Positions 9,186 through 17,059 of a stretch of 42,375 bases of DNA are shown piece by piece. The stretch lies in contig SHUM01000028.1 in assembly GCA_009691245.1 (NCBI GenBank), positions 1 to 42,375 of the forward strand, in the 5' to 3' direction. The position numbers and the translations under genes were made by a program. Position 1 is the stretch's first letter; every line of letters begins with the position of its first letter. The notes beneath the pieces were generated by a model. The model made no database searches, was not told the origin of the DNA, and worked only from the letters and a program-made list of their open reading frames with translations. The DNA is from Acidobacteriota bacterium (GTDB lineage: Bacteria; Acidobacteriota; Terriglobia; 2-12-FULL-54-10).

Positions 9186-9351
9186 CGTGACAGTGCCGCG
9201 ACCGTGAGCGAGCGGGCCATTGGAAAACCCACGCCCCGGTTGCCGTTGCTTCCCCCATGAACGAGCAATACGTTATTGTGGAATTCAAACTTCGCCGTCC
9301 GGGGCATTGTGTTCCATCGGCCCGCTTGCTAACGCGCGCGGCACTGTCACG
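9186..9351. repeat. Long inverted repeat C
   Basis: The left arm 9186-9224 (CGTGACAGTGCCGCGACCGT...) pairs with 9313-9351 with a few mismatches, around an 88-base loop. It fills the gap between the unknown gene and the convergent aspartate kinase gene. Read from the right, the arm's TGA (9349-9347) is the stop codon of aspartate kinase. The element is homologous to repeat E, including loop sequence next to the right arm (GTCCGGGGCAT then GTGTTCC). Confidence 0.88.
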
Positions 9352-10762
9352 GCTTCAGATACGGTGTGATGCAGCCGTCGTGAATGGCTTTGAGAGCGGC
9401 GGCGCGGTCGGCGGTGGCCACGGTGAGAGAGATGTTCGTCTCGGATGATCCTTGGGCGATGGCGATGATGTTGATCTTCTGACTGGCCAGCGCGCCGAAC
9501 ATCTGCGAGGCGATGCCCGGCGTGCCGCGCATGCCTTCGCCGATCAGCGCGATGGCGGCGACATCCTGCCGCGTGATGGGATCGACGTAGCCGTGATTCA
9601 GCTCCAGACGAAATGCTGTTTCGAGCGCGGCCAGCGCGGCCTCGGAGACATCCTGGCGCACCAGCAGGCAGAAATTATCCTGATAGGACGATTGCGTTAC
9701 CATCAGTATCTCGATGGACGCATGATGTAGCGCGGTGAAGGTGCGCGCGAACAACTCCGTGGTGCCGGGCGTGCCGTTGCTGCGCAGCGTGAACATGGTA
9801 ACGGGCGCGAGCGAAGTAACCGCCTTGGGACCGAGAGGAATTACCGGATGCGGCGCGCCGATGCGCGTGCCTGGTTTCTCCGGAGCGAAGGTGTTCTTGA
9901 TCCACACCGGGATCATGCGCGAAGCCAGCGGCGCGAGCGTCTTGTGATGCAGAACTTTCGCGCCGAAGTGAGAAAGTTCGGAGGCTTCCTCGTAAGTGAT
10001 TTCGTCGAGGATGCGCGCGCCGCTGACCGCCTTGGGGTCGGCGCTGAGCACGCCATCGACATCGGTCCATATCCAGAGTTCATCGGCATCCAGCGCGGCG
10101 GCGAGAATCGCGCCGGAGTAATCCGAGCCGCCGCGGCCCAGCGTGGTGCGAATCCCATCGCGGGTGGCGCCGAGAAAGCCGGTAACGACCGGCACGCGTC
10201 CCGCTTTTGCAATGGGTAGGATGAGCGATCGAGTGGCCTCGCGGGTGGGTTCCATCAGCAGGCGCGCGCTGCCGAAGTTGTCATCGGTTACGACGCATTT
10301 GCCGGTGTCCACGGCATCGGCGGCGATGCCTTCCTGCTCCAGAAACAAAGCCAGCAGATGCGCCGAGAGGCGCTCGCCGACGGAGAGGCCGGCGTCCATG
10401 GCGCGCGGCGGCATCTCGCCCAGCATCTCCATGCCGGAGCAGATGCGGCGGAACTCGCCGGTGATTTCCTTCACAATCTTTCTCGCGGCGTCCTTGCGCG
10501 GTCCGGCGAAGAGGGCTTCGACGGTATCCAGATGCTTCTGTTCCAGGTGCGTAAGCTTCTCGGCAGCGGTCTGCGCATCTCCTGAGACGGAACTGCGCGC
10601 GGCGGCCAGCAATGTTTCGGTGATCGTGCTCATTGCCGAGACCACCACGACCACGGGGGCATGCTTCTCGCGCGCTTGCGCCACGATTTGTCTTACGCCG
10701 CGGATTGCCTCGGCGCTGCCCACTGAGGTGCCGCCAAACTTCATCACTAACATGTGTGCCAT
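9347..10762 (-). CDS. lysC: Aspartate kinase
   Basis: This enzyme phosphorylates aspartate, the first step toward lysine, threonine, methionine and diaminopimelate. At 471 residues it is a monofunctional enzyme: kinase domain at about 1-300 beginning LVMKFGGTSVGSAEAI, with the substrate motif GRGGSDYSGAILAAALDADE near 208-227, then two ACT domains (from about 310) that usually give feedback inhibition by lysine or threonine. The start may be ATG 10762 or ATG 10753; the second fits the family N-terminus. The stop TGA lies in repeat C. The gene diverges from rpmE and is transcribed alone. Confidence 0.93.
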   Translation of the reverse strand: MAHMLVMKFGGTSVGSAEAIRGVRQIVAQAREKHAPVVVVVSAMSTITETLLAAARSSVSGDAQTAAEKLTHLEQKHLDTVEALFAGPRKDAARKIVKEITGEFRRICSGMEMLGEMPPRAMDAGLSVGERLSAHLLALFLEQEGIAADAVDTGKCVVTDDNFGSARLLMEPTREATRSLILPIAKAGRVPVVTGFLGATRDGIRTTLGRGGSDYSGAILAAALDADELWIWTDVDGVLSADPKAVSGARILDEITYEEASELSHFGAKVLHHKTLAPLASRMIPVWIKNTFAPEKPGTRIGAPHPVIPLGPKAVTSLAPVTMFTLRSNGTPGTTELFARTFTALHHASIEILMVTQSSYQDNFCLLVRQDVSEAALAALETAFRLELNHGYVDPITRQDVAAIALIGEGMRGTPGIASQMFGALASQKINIIAIAQGSSETNISLTVATADRAAALKAIHDGCITPYLKP

Positions 10763-10833
10763 CCTGAACGCGGAATGTGAAAATAATAGTATCTATCGAG
10801 TAGCCTGTTCGCTGCAATGGGCGGGGGCTTGCC

Positions 10834-10863
10834 TGTGACCACCGGTTGCGGTATCCTTATAGT
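10834..10863 (+). promoter_or_regulatory. Candidate rpmE promoter
   Basis: TGTGAC (10834-10839) and TATAGT (10858-10863) are spaced by 18 bases. A short hairpin, GCCGC-TTTA-GCGGC (10866-10879), follows at the expected start of the message, just before the ribosome-binding region of rpmE. Confidence 0.4.
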
Positions 10864-10898
10864 TCGCCGCTTTAGCGGCAGGGGAAGTGAGAAGAGTT

Positions 10899-11126
10899 AT
10901 GAAAGCTGAGATACATCCGCACTACGAAGAAGTAACCGTACACTGTGCCTGCGGGAGCGTGTTCAAGACCGGCTCCACGCACAAAGGCATGATCCGCGTG
11001 GAAATCTGCTCGCAATGCCATCCGTTCTTCACCGGCAAGCAGAAGTTGATTGACACCACCGGGCGCGTCGAGCGCTTCAACAAACGCTCCGCCAAGAAAA
11101 TCAAGGACGTAGCAGCTTCGAATTAG
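10899..11126 (+). CDS. rpmE: 50S ribosomal protein L31
   Basis: This is a 75-residue component of the large ribosomal subunit. It begins [19 protein letters not shown], as the family does. It is the zinc-binding form: CAC at about residues 16-18 plus CSQC at about 37-40 supply the four ligands. An ATG 12 bases upstream in frame (10887) is possible, but 10899 matches the family start and follows GAGAAGAG. A hairpin terminator lies 55 bases after the stop, so the gene is monocistronic. Confidence 0.95.
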   Translation: MKAEIHPHYEEVTVHCACGSVFKTGSTHKGMIRVEICSQCHPFFTGKQKLIDTTGRVERFNKRSAKKIKDVAASN

Positions 11127-11180
11127 CTGTGCCTCGTCTTCTTCGAGTCTGGTTCGAGTCTGGTTCGGACAATTATTTTT

Positions 11181-11219
11181 GCGCGGCCCGGGAGTTCTTC
11201 TCGGGCCGTGCGTGTTTTT
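11181..11219 (+). terminator. Rho-independent terminator after rpmE
   Basis: A GC-rich stem (GCGCGGCCCGGGAG against TTCTCGGGCCGTGC, with wobble pairs) spans 11181-11212 and is followed by a TTTTT run ending at 11219. It lies directly upstream of the thyX -10 box, so it also insulates thyX from rpmE transcription. Confidence 0.8.
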
Positions 11220-11223
11220 GGAG

Positions 11224-11229
11224 TAGAAT
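11224..11229 (+). promoter_or_regulatory. Candidate -10 box for thyX
   Basis: TAGAAT ends six bases before the thyX ATG, so the predicted transcription start coincides with the start codon. No Shine-Dalgarno sequence is present. This is consistent with a leaderless message. Confidence 0.35.
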
Positions 11230-11235
11230 GCCCGC

Positions 11236-12807
11236 ATGAGTGCCGCCGAAACTCCATCCCTCTCCGCCCTCGCCGGCGATTCCTCTGCCGCACCGCGGGT
11301 AACCCTGCGCAACTATTTTCCGCACGCGTATGATTCGGCTATCGCGGCGGCCCGCACCTGCTACGCCACGCGCCTCATCACCCCCGACGAAATCAGCGAG
11401 AAGCAGCGCGTCAGCATCGGCCCGGCCACGTTCAATGGCGGACATCACACCGTTTATCAGCATGCGCACTTTGAGTTCGGTCTGGAGAATGTGTCACGCC
11501 AATTCGTCTGGAACTTTTTGCACTCGCATCCGTTTTACAACTCCGAGCAGCAGAGCCAGCGCTACGTTCGCCTGGATCGCGCACATGCTTTCCTGCCACC
11601 GCTCATCGGTGAGGCACGCGCGGTGTATGCGCAGGCCATTGAGCGCGCCTGGGAGCGCTATCGCGAACTCTCCGCCAAGCTGATCCCGCGCACGCGTGAG
11701 ACGCTTTATCAAGTTTGGAAGATCGGTCCGAATACCGACGATAGGCGCCGCCGCCGCATCGAGCAGCAGGTGGAGAAGAAGGCCATTGAGGTTGCGCGCT
11801 ATGTGCTTCCGCTCGCGGCGCACACCACGTTGGTGCATACCGTCTCCGGCATCGTGCTGCACCGGATGTCGCGCATGAGGCACTCCGGAGATACGCCGCA
11901 CGAGACCGCGCTGGTGATGGACCAAATGGTGGCGCGCGTGAAGGAGGTCGAGCCGGAGTTCTTCGATCGCATCGGCTCAGGCCCGCTGGAGGAAGACAAG
12001 ATTCCTGAAACTCGGCTGGCGGTTAGCGCGGATCCTCGCCGCTCGCGCAATGAGTTTGACAGCGCGCTGGGCGGACGCACGTCCAAGGTGATCTCCATCG
12101 ATGCCAATGCCGAGCGTGTGGCCGCGCAGGCGGTGCGCTATGTGTTGGGCCTGAGTGAATCGGAGATGGATGACGATTGCGCGCTCGACGAACTGCTGAA
12201 CCCGGCACGCAACCGCTATCGGCTGGAGACTCTGAACGTCTCCATGCACTCGCCCATGATGCGCGCGTTGGAGCACGTTCAGTACACATTCCAGAAAAAG
12301 ATCAGCCACACCGCCGACTCGCAGGACCAGCGGCATCGCATGGTGCCGGCATCGCGTCCCCTTCTTGCCGCCACGGATTGCCCTGAGCCGGATTATTTGA
12401 CGCCGATGCTGATCCGTGGCAACGCCGAGGTCGAGCCGCTTTATACCCAGGCGATGGAGGAGGCGTGGGCCGCCAAGAACAAGCTGCTCGCTCTGGGAGT
12501 GCCCAAAGAGTTCGCTGTGTATGTGCTGCCTAACGCTACGGCGGTACGCCTGGTGGAGAGCGGCAGCCTGCTGCATCTTCTACACAAGTGGACCATGCGC
12601 ACCTGCTTCAACGCGCAGGAGGAAATTTATTTCGCTTCGATGGAAGAGCTGGATCAGATTCGCGCCGCGCATCCTAGGCTGATGCGCTATGTGGGTCCGC
12701 CCTGCGTGGTGCGCAAAGGCAACGCATATCCTGTTTGTACAGAAGGCAGTCATTTCTGCGGCGTGAAAGTGTGGGAAAACTTCCCGCACGCGCAACGCCT
12801 GCTTTGA
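11236..12807 (+). CDS. thyX: FAD-dependent thymidylate synthase ThyX-like, double-length
   Basis: ThyX makes dTMP from dUMP using FAD and methylene-tetrahydrofolate. Classic ThyX is about 220-250 residues; this protein has 523 and reads as two ThyX-like halves. The first half keeps the end of the ThyX motif (SHPFYNSEQQSQRY, residues about 96-109, against consensus RHRxxSxNxxSxRY), having lost the RHR. The second half has SMHSPMMRALEHVQYTFQ followed by SHTADSQDQRHR near 356-367, where an RHR is shifted. Such two-domain proteins are, to my knowledge, found in Acidobacteria and some other phyla. Synthase activity is plausible but not certain given the altered motifs. No thyA-like gene is in the window. 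Confidence 0.8.
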   Translation: MSAAETPSLSALAGDSSAAPRVTLRNYFPHAYDSAIAAARTCYATRLITPDEISEKQRVSIGPATFNGGHHTVYQHAHFEFGLENVSRQFVWNFLHSHPFYNSEQQSQRYVRLDRAHAFLPPLIGEARAVYAQAIERAWERYRELSAKLIPRTRETLYQVWKIGPNTDDRRRRRIEQQVEKKAIEVARYVLPLAAHTTLVHTVSGIVLHRMSRMRHSGDTPHETALVMDQMVARVKEVEPEFFDRIGSGPLEEDKIPETRLAVSADPRRSRNEFDSALGGRTSKVISIDANAERVAAQAVRYVLGLSESEMDDDCALDELLNPARNRYRLETLNVSMHSPMMRALEHVQYTFQKKISHTADSQDQRHRMVPASRPLLAATDCPEPDYLTPMLIRGNAEVEPLYTQAMEEAWAAKNKLLALGVPKEFAVYVLPNATAVRLVESGSLLHLLHKWTMRTCFNAQEEIYFASMEELDQIRAAHPRLMRYVGPPCVVRKGNAYPVCTEGSHFCGVKVWENFPHAQRLL

Positions 12808-12811
12808 TTTT

Positions 12812-12900
12812 TAGCAGAGCCGCGACCGTGAAGGAGCGGGGGTTGGGTTGGTCGTTGCCGCCAAGCGAACCCCCGCTCCTTCACGGTCGCGGCTCTGTTA
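12812..12900. repeat. Long inverted repeat D (33-bp arms)
   Basis: Arms 12812-12844 and 12868-12900 match at 32 of 33 bases around a 23-base loop; the arm reads TA(G/A)CAGAGCCGCGACCGTG and on to GAGCGGGGGTT. It fills the gap between the converging thyX and plsC genes. Read from the right, its first three bases, TAA (12900-12898), are the plsC stop codon. Symmetry would allow action in both directions, but no T-run follows either arm. Confidence 0.92.
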
Positions 12901-13629
12901 GCGTTCGTAATGCTCATTGATGGGTCGGGAAACAATCCCATAAACGCGGCTGGCCAGTGCGGCGCGCTCCGTCTCGGATAGATTCGCGGTGTCGATGGTC
13001 TCATGCAGATGCACGGTGATGGTCGCCGGATTCAGCATCAGACTGTTCTTGCGATTGAATTCAAAGGAGCCGACGACGCTGATGGGCACGATGGGAACTT
13101 CCAGATCGCGCAACAAACGAAAGATTCCATTCTGAAAGGGGCCCACTCGCCCATCGAGCGTGCGGCGTCCTTCAGGAAACACGATGAGGCTGACGCCGCT
13201 GGCCAATGCCTCCCGCGTCTGCAGCACGAGGCGGCGCATGCTGCCAGGCGTGCGCTGGTCGGCGACAGGAATGTTGCCAAAGCGTTTCATCAGCCAACCA
13301 TAAAAAGGTATGCGGAAATGCGACTCCAGTTCCCAGCCGCGAAAATATTGCGGAATCGATGAATACAGAATGAATGGGTCGAACAGGTTAACGTGGTTGC
13401 CGATGAAGATGGAGGTGCGCGTGGGATCAAATCCAGGCGAGCGCTTCACGACGAGATCCACGCCCGTCAGCCGCACAATATTGCGCGCGAAGAAGCGCTG
13501 GAATGGATCAGACTTTCTTGGGTCGATGAACAGAGCCACCACGATCAACGTGGGCACTGCCACCACAAAGTGCGCCCAACTGATAAGCCAGATGAATATG
13601 CAGCGCAGGATGAGATAGATTCGCTTCAT
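12898..13629 (-). CDS. plsC: 1-acyl-glycerol-3-phosphate acyltransferase (PlsC family)
   Basis: This 243-residue inner-membrane acyltransferase is expected to add the second acyl chain to lysophosphatidate or a similar lipid. The N-terminus is a hydrophobic anchor (IYLILRCIFIWLISWAHFVV). Motif I is NHVNLFDP (catalytic His and Asp, about residues 79-86) and motif III is FPEGRRTLDG (about 149-158). The start is ATG 13629, 28 bases after the lipid kinase stop; an in-frame ATG at 13671 would overlap that gene. It is the last gene of the lipid operon. The stop codon is supplied by repeat D. The acyl donor and the exact acceptor are not known. Confidence 0.88.
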   Translation of the reverse strand: MKRIYLILRCIFIWLISWAHFVVAVPTLIVVALFIDPRKSDPFQRFFARNIVRLTGVDLVVKRSPGFDPTRTSIFIGNHVNLFDPFILYSSIPQYFRGWELESHFRIPFYGWLMKRFGNIPVADQRTPGSMRRLVLQTREALASGVSLIVFPEGRRTLDGRVGPFQNGIFRLLRDLEVPIVPISVVGSFEFNRKNSLMLNPATITVHLHETIDTANLSETERAALASRVYGIVSRPINEHYER

Positions 13630-13657
13630 GGGTTTTCCGGGAATTCCAGACCCTGCA

Positions 13658-14566
13658 TCAGGCAATAACATTTAGCGCCGCGGGCAGCACTTCAATCCGC
13701 TCGCATTGCGCTGTGATCACTTCACCATCCACCATCATATCGATCGGGGCATCCAGCGCAAACTCCACGCGGCGCACAGCCCGTCGCTCGGCTAGTGGAT
13801 GATGCACGTGCGAGCCGTCATACAGGCGATGCAGATTGGCGAGCAGCCCGATGCGGCTAATCGGTCCCCAGCGCACCAACTCGATTAGTCCGTCGCCGCT
13901 ATTGGCCTGCGGCGCGATGTGCATGGTCCCGCCGGTAAACTGAGAATTGTTGAATGTGAGGAACAGGCATCGGCGCTGGTCCATTTGCGCATCGCCATCG
14001 GTACGCAGCGGGAATGCGCGGCGACGTAACCGGAGCAGCGAGACCAAAATTCCCAGCAGATATCCCGCGGGGCCAAGCGGCTTGAAGCTGCGGTTGGTAA
14101 GAGTGGCGACGTCGGCGGGAAAGCCGATACTGAGCAGGTTGATGTAGTAGAGAGTGCCACCTCGATAGGTTAGTTGCAGCACATCGCAGGGCCGGCGTTT
14201 ACCAGCCAGCAGAGACTCCGTCGCGTACGCCGCGCCGCGGTCGCTGAAGTCGCGCAGGAAGGAGTTGCCGGTTCCCAGAGGCAGGAAGCCCAGAGTCGGA
14301 GGTTCGCCGTTCAGTGCCTCGGGGAATAATCCGTTGATGATCTCGTAGGAAGTTCCATCGCCGCCCACGGCAAGAAAGCGGCGATATCCGGCCTGATACG
14401 CCTGGCGCGCCAACGCGATGCCATCGCCGGAATGTCGAGTCTCGGCAACTTCAATCGCAATGCCCGCGCGACGTAGTTCATTCAGCGCAGGGCCTGCGAG
14501 CTTCCCGCAACGGCCCGCGCCGGCGGCGGGGTTCAGCACCGCGAAGAATGTGTCTGGTTGAATCAT
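13658..14566 (-). CDS. Diacylglycerol/lipid kinase (DagK/YegS family)
   Basis: This 302-residue protein of the DAGK catalytic-domain family phosphorylates diacylglycerol or related lipid alcohols with ATP. It shows the N-terminal FAVLNPAAGAG motif (about 8-18), the nucleotide loop VGGDGTSYEIINGL (about 67-80), PLGTGNSFLRDF (about 96-107) and a C-terminal beta-sandwich region ending with VDGEVI. It sits in the lipid operon, 26 bases after the ligase gene and 28 bases before the plsC start. With plsC, this points to assembly of a phosphoglyceride-type product; a kinase could phosphorylate an alkyl- or acylglycerol. The substrate is inferred. Confidence 0.88.
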   Translation of the reverse strand: MIQPDTFFAVLNPAAGAGRCGKLAGPALNELRRAGIAIEVAETRHSGDGIALARQAYQAGYRRFLAVGGDGTSYEIINGLFPEALNGEPPTLGFLPLGTGNSFLRDFSDRGAAYATESLLAGKRRPCDVLQLTYRGGTLYYINLLSIGFPADVATLTNRSFKPLGPAGYLLGILVSLLRLRRRAFPLRTDGDAQMDQRRCLFLTFNNSQFTGGTMHIAPQANSGDGLIELVRWGPISRIGLLANLHRLYDGSHVHHPLAERRAVRRVEFALDAPIDMMVDGEVITAQCERIEVLPAALNVIA

Positions 14567-14592
14567 CGCCAGTCGGTTTCCTGTCTGTTGAT

Positions 14593-16305
14593 CTACAAGG
14601 ACTGAATCGCAGACCGCTCGATCTGTTCACGAATCTGCTCGGCCAGCATATTCCGTTTGATCTTCATCGACGCGGTGCGCGGGAAATCACTCTCCCAAAA
14701 AATATAGCCATGAACACGCTTGAAGTCCGGCAGGCGGCGGTTGCGCTCGGCGATCTGCTGGAGCAGCTCATCGTTAATGGTTTTGCCAGGTTCGAGATGA
14801 ACGGCCAGCACCAGCTGCTCGCCGGACAGGGTGCGCTGGGGCCAAAGGTAGTTCGTGGCGAAGATGCAGAACTCCTTGATGGGCAGCCCCTCGAATGAAT
14901 TCTCGATGTCCTCGGGATAGATGTTCTTTCCGCCTTCGGTGACGATCATGTTCTTTTTGCGCCCGGAAAGTTGCAGGTGCCCGCTCGAGTCGATGTGGCC
15001 CAGATCGCCCGTCATCAGCCAGCCGTTGACGATGGTTTCGTCCGTCAGCTCGGGATCATCAAGATAATGGGACATGACCATCCTGCTGCGTACGGTAACT
15101 TCGCCGACGCTCTCGGCATCGGGATTGGCAATGCGCAGTTCGACTCCGGGCAGCGGCTTGCCGACGGTGTCGGCGCGAAACGGGCGCATGTCGTTCAGCG
15201 TGATAGCCGTGCCCGCTTCCGTCAGCCCATAACCATTGGCCACGGGTATACCCAGGTCGTAGAAAAATTGCAGGGTGGTGGCCTCAGTGAAAGCGCCGCC
15301 TACGAACAGGCCCCGCAACTCTCCACCGAAGGCGCTGTGTACCTGCTTCAGCAGCATGCGGCTGAGCTGCGCGTTGGGCTGGCTGCGGGTGAGCAGTCGA
15401 TTCAACGCGATCAGGAAATTCAACATCCCACGCTTCATGGGCGGCAGTGCGGCAAAGCGCGCGCGTAATCCAATCTCCAAATTCTTGAGCACCATGGGCA
15501 CCAGCGCCATGTAGGTGATCTTGTATCTGGTGAACGCCTCGCGAATGAACTCGGGCCGCAACGAGCGCAGATGCACCACCGTCGCGCCGCACACAAACGG
15601 ACCAATGAAGCCGACCATGAAGTCGATGGCGTGATTGGTGGGCAGAATGCTTAGGTAACGCACGCCGGGCCAGAAAGGGTAGAGCGAAGTCAGCGCAACA
15701 CACTGCTCGAGATAATTCTCGTGCGTCAAAACGCAGCCCTTGGGGCGTCCGCCGGTACCGGAGGAATAGACGATGGCTGCCCAGTCTTTGCGCGCGCGGG
15801 CGACGAAGGCGGGTTCGCCGTCGCCGTGAGCCTCTTCCCAACGGCTCGCTCCAGCGAGGTCCGTTTTGGCAGGCGCTTCAGTAACCAGCACCGTCGGCAT
15901 CTTCCATTCTTTGAATTCCGGCGACTGGGTAATGGCGCGCCACAAGTGATACTCAATAATAAGTACGCGCGCCTTGCAGTGAGTGAGTAGTTGTAAGTGC
16001 TCCGGCGCAGTTAGTTTGTAATCAAGAGGAACGATGACTCCGCCGGAATGCAGGATGGCGTAGGCGGAGATCAGCCACTTGGACTGATTGGTCATGATGA
16101 TCGCGCCGCGAGAGCCTTCCACGAAGCCTGTGTCCTGCAATGCACGCGCCAGCGGCAGCGCGACATCGCCAAACTGTTGGTACGTCAGGCGGCAGTTCTC
16201 CCGCTCACGGTCGGCTTCAATGAGACACGTTTCATTGGCCCACTCCGCCAGCGCATCGCGCAGAGCAGCACCAAGCGACGGATATTGGCTGAGATCCTTC
16301 ATCAT
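14593..16305 (-). CDS. AMP-dependent acyl-CoA/acyl-ACP ligase
   Basis: This 570-residue ANL-superfamily enzyme activates a carboxylic (fatty) acid as acyl-AMP and transfers it to CoA or a phosphopantetheine carrier. The P-loop is [19 protein letters not shown] (about 185-203), the aryl/acyl motif is [12 protein letters not shown], the hinge block is [20 protein letters not shown], and the C-terminal catalytic Lys lies in [10 protein letters not shown]. Start choice: ATG 16305 (MMKDLSQYP). A GTG at 16317 in the same frame lies inside the repeat of the GxxExxY cassette and adds MANS, so it is less likely. The native upstream leader was probably replaced by the inserted cassette, and no Shine-Dalgarno sequence precedes 16305. 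An ACP gene lies just upstream in the operon, a natural acceptor. Confidence 0.9.
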   Translation of the reverse strand: MMKDLSQYPSLGAALRDALAEWANETCLIEADRERENCRLTYQQFGDVALPLARALQDTGFVEGSRGAIIMTNQSKWLISAYAILHSGGVIVPLDYKLTAPEHLQLLTHCKARVLIIEYHLWRAITQSPEFKEWKMPTVLVTEAPAKTDLAGASRWEEAHGDGEPAFVARARKDWAAIVYSSGTGGRPKGCVLTHENYLEQCVALTSLYPFWPGVRYLSILPTNHAIDFMVGFIGPFVCGATVVHLRSLRPEFIREAFTRYKITYMALVPMVLKNLEIGLRARFAALPPMKRGMLNFLIALNRLLTRSQPNAQLSRMLLKQVHSAFGGELRGLFVGGAFTEATTLQFFYDLGIPVANGYGLTEAGTAITLNDMRPFRADTVGKPLPGVELRIANPDAESVGEVTVRSRMVMSHYLDDPELTDETIVNGWLMTGDLGHIDSSGHLQLSGRKKNMIVTEGGKNIYPEDIENSFEGLPIKEFCIFATNYLWPQRTLSGEQLVLAVHLEPGKTINDELLQQIAERNRRLPDFKRVHGYIFWESDFPRTASMKIKRNMLAEQIREQIERSAIQSL

Positions 16306-16310
16306 GGAAT

Positions 16311-16746
16311 TTGCCACGGAGGCACAGAGGCACGGAGATTTGAATGGCTAAAGAACAAAGCGCTTTATCCCATCCTTCACAAGGCGCGAGTCGAAATTGA
16401 TTAAAAGACCAATCTTGGCACCGGTCACGCGGAGGTAAGTCAGCACCTGCACATCAAAAATGGGGTCCATACGCGCACACTCTTGATCTCCACAACGACA
16501 ACTTCTTCGACCAGCAAATCCAGGCGATACTCGCCAACCGATTTTTCTTTATAAACAACAGGAAACGGAGGCTGTCGTCGATACTTAATTCCGCCTAAAT
16601 CAAATTTAAAGCACAAAGCTGCCTCATAAGTCGATTCCAAAAGGCTTGGACCAAGATGGCGATGAACCTCGATCGCGCATCCAATAATTCTTTCTGTCAG
16701 TAAGTTTAACTTTTCCAATCTCCGTGCCTCTGTGTCTCCGTGGCAA
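16311..16746. mobile_element. Inverted-repeat cassette carrying a GxxExxY gene
   Basis: Two 30-base ends, 16311-16340 and 16717-16746, match at 29 of 30 bases as inverted repeats; each is built of CACGGAG/CACAGAG units (TTGCCACGGAG...). Between them lies only the broken GxxExxY gene. The flanks are GGAATT on the left and ATTACAGG on the right, so an ATT target duplication is possible if the ends are TGCCACGG. The unit sits exactly between the ACP stop (16747) and the ligase start (16305), in an operon whose upstream genes overlap by four bases. No transposase is encoded. Mobility is inferred. Confidence 0.6.
16348..16718 (-). pseudogene. GxxExxY protein, frameshifted
   Basis: This is a small PD-(D/E)XK-like protein of the GxxExxY family (function unknown). 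The first part reads TERIIGCAIEVHRHLGPSLL, with G-x-x-E-x-x-Y as GPSLLESTYE, then YRLDLLVEEVVVVEIKSV (the nuclease-like D...E-x-K). After KSV (about 16474) the frame breaks. The neighbouring frame continues with MDPIFDVQVLTYLRVTGAKI and ends DGIKRFVL with TAG at 16348-16350. The total of 371 bases is one short of 124 codons, so a one-base deletion around 16466-16474 explains it. A TTG at 16718 may be the start, with AGAGG from the repeat eight bases upstream. Sequencing error is the alternative to decay. Confidence 0.85.
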
Positions 16747-16992
16747 TTACAGGCGGGACTGGATGCGATCGGCCAAGGTGCGAAAGTCACTGACTCCTTG
16801 TAACTCGTAATCCGGCAGCTCGATACGGAAGTGACTTTCGAGTTTCGTCAACAGGTCGAGCGCCTGCAGGCTGTTGATACCGAGCTTCTTGAAAAAGTCG
16901 TCGTCCGGAGAAAGTCCTTCGCGCGGCACGTTGAAGTGCGCGGCGGCCAGTGTCAGTATCTCCTCAATGGTCTTATCGATCGTCGGCATCAT
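16747..16992 (-). CDS. Acyl carrier protein
   Basis: This 81-residue, acidic, helical carrier protein has the phosphopantetheine attachment Ser in LGINSLQALDLL (about residue 41). It holds acyl chains as thioesters for neighbouring enzymes. It differs from housekeeping AcpP (which has DSLD), so it is probably dedicated to this operon, where two acyl ligases, an enoyl-CoA hydratase and two reductases are its likely partners. The stop TAA abuts the inverted-repeat cassette. The start is ATG 16992 or 16989. Confidence 0.9.
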   Translation of the reverse strand: MMPTIDKTIEEILTLAAAHFNVPREGLSPDDDFFKKLGINSLQALDLLTKLESHFRIELPDYELQGVSDFRTLADRIQSRL

Positions 16993-17028
16993 TCGTACTC
17001 CGGTTCATCTGTTTGGTGACTTCTCTTG

Positions 17029-17053
17029 TAAACTCTGTGTCTCCGTGGCCATT
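17029..17053. repeat. Solo CACAGAG-type repeat
   Basis: The reverse complement reads GGCCACGGAGACACAGAG, matching one end of the GxxExxY cassette. It fills most of the 67-base gap between the enoyl-CoA hydratase and ACP genes. No partner copy lies on the other side. Confidence 0.7.
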
Positions 17054-17059
17054 CTTTCG

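Noticed and set aside
11145-11168. Tandem GAGTCTGGTTC repeat upstream of the rpmE terminator
   Set aside because: Two 11-base units only; probably a local slippage duplication with no clear role.
12735-13004. Short ORFs reading KERG...PPLLHGRGS on both strands
   Set aside because: They are translations of inverted repeat D running into the neighbouring genes, not genes.
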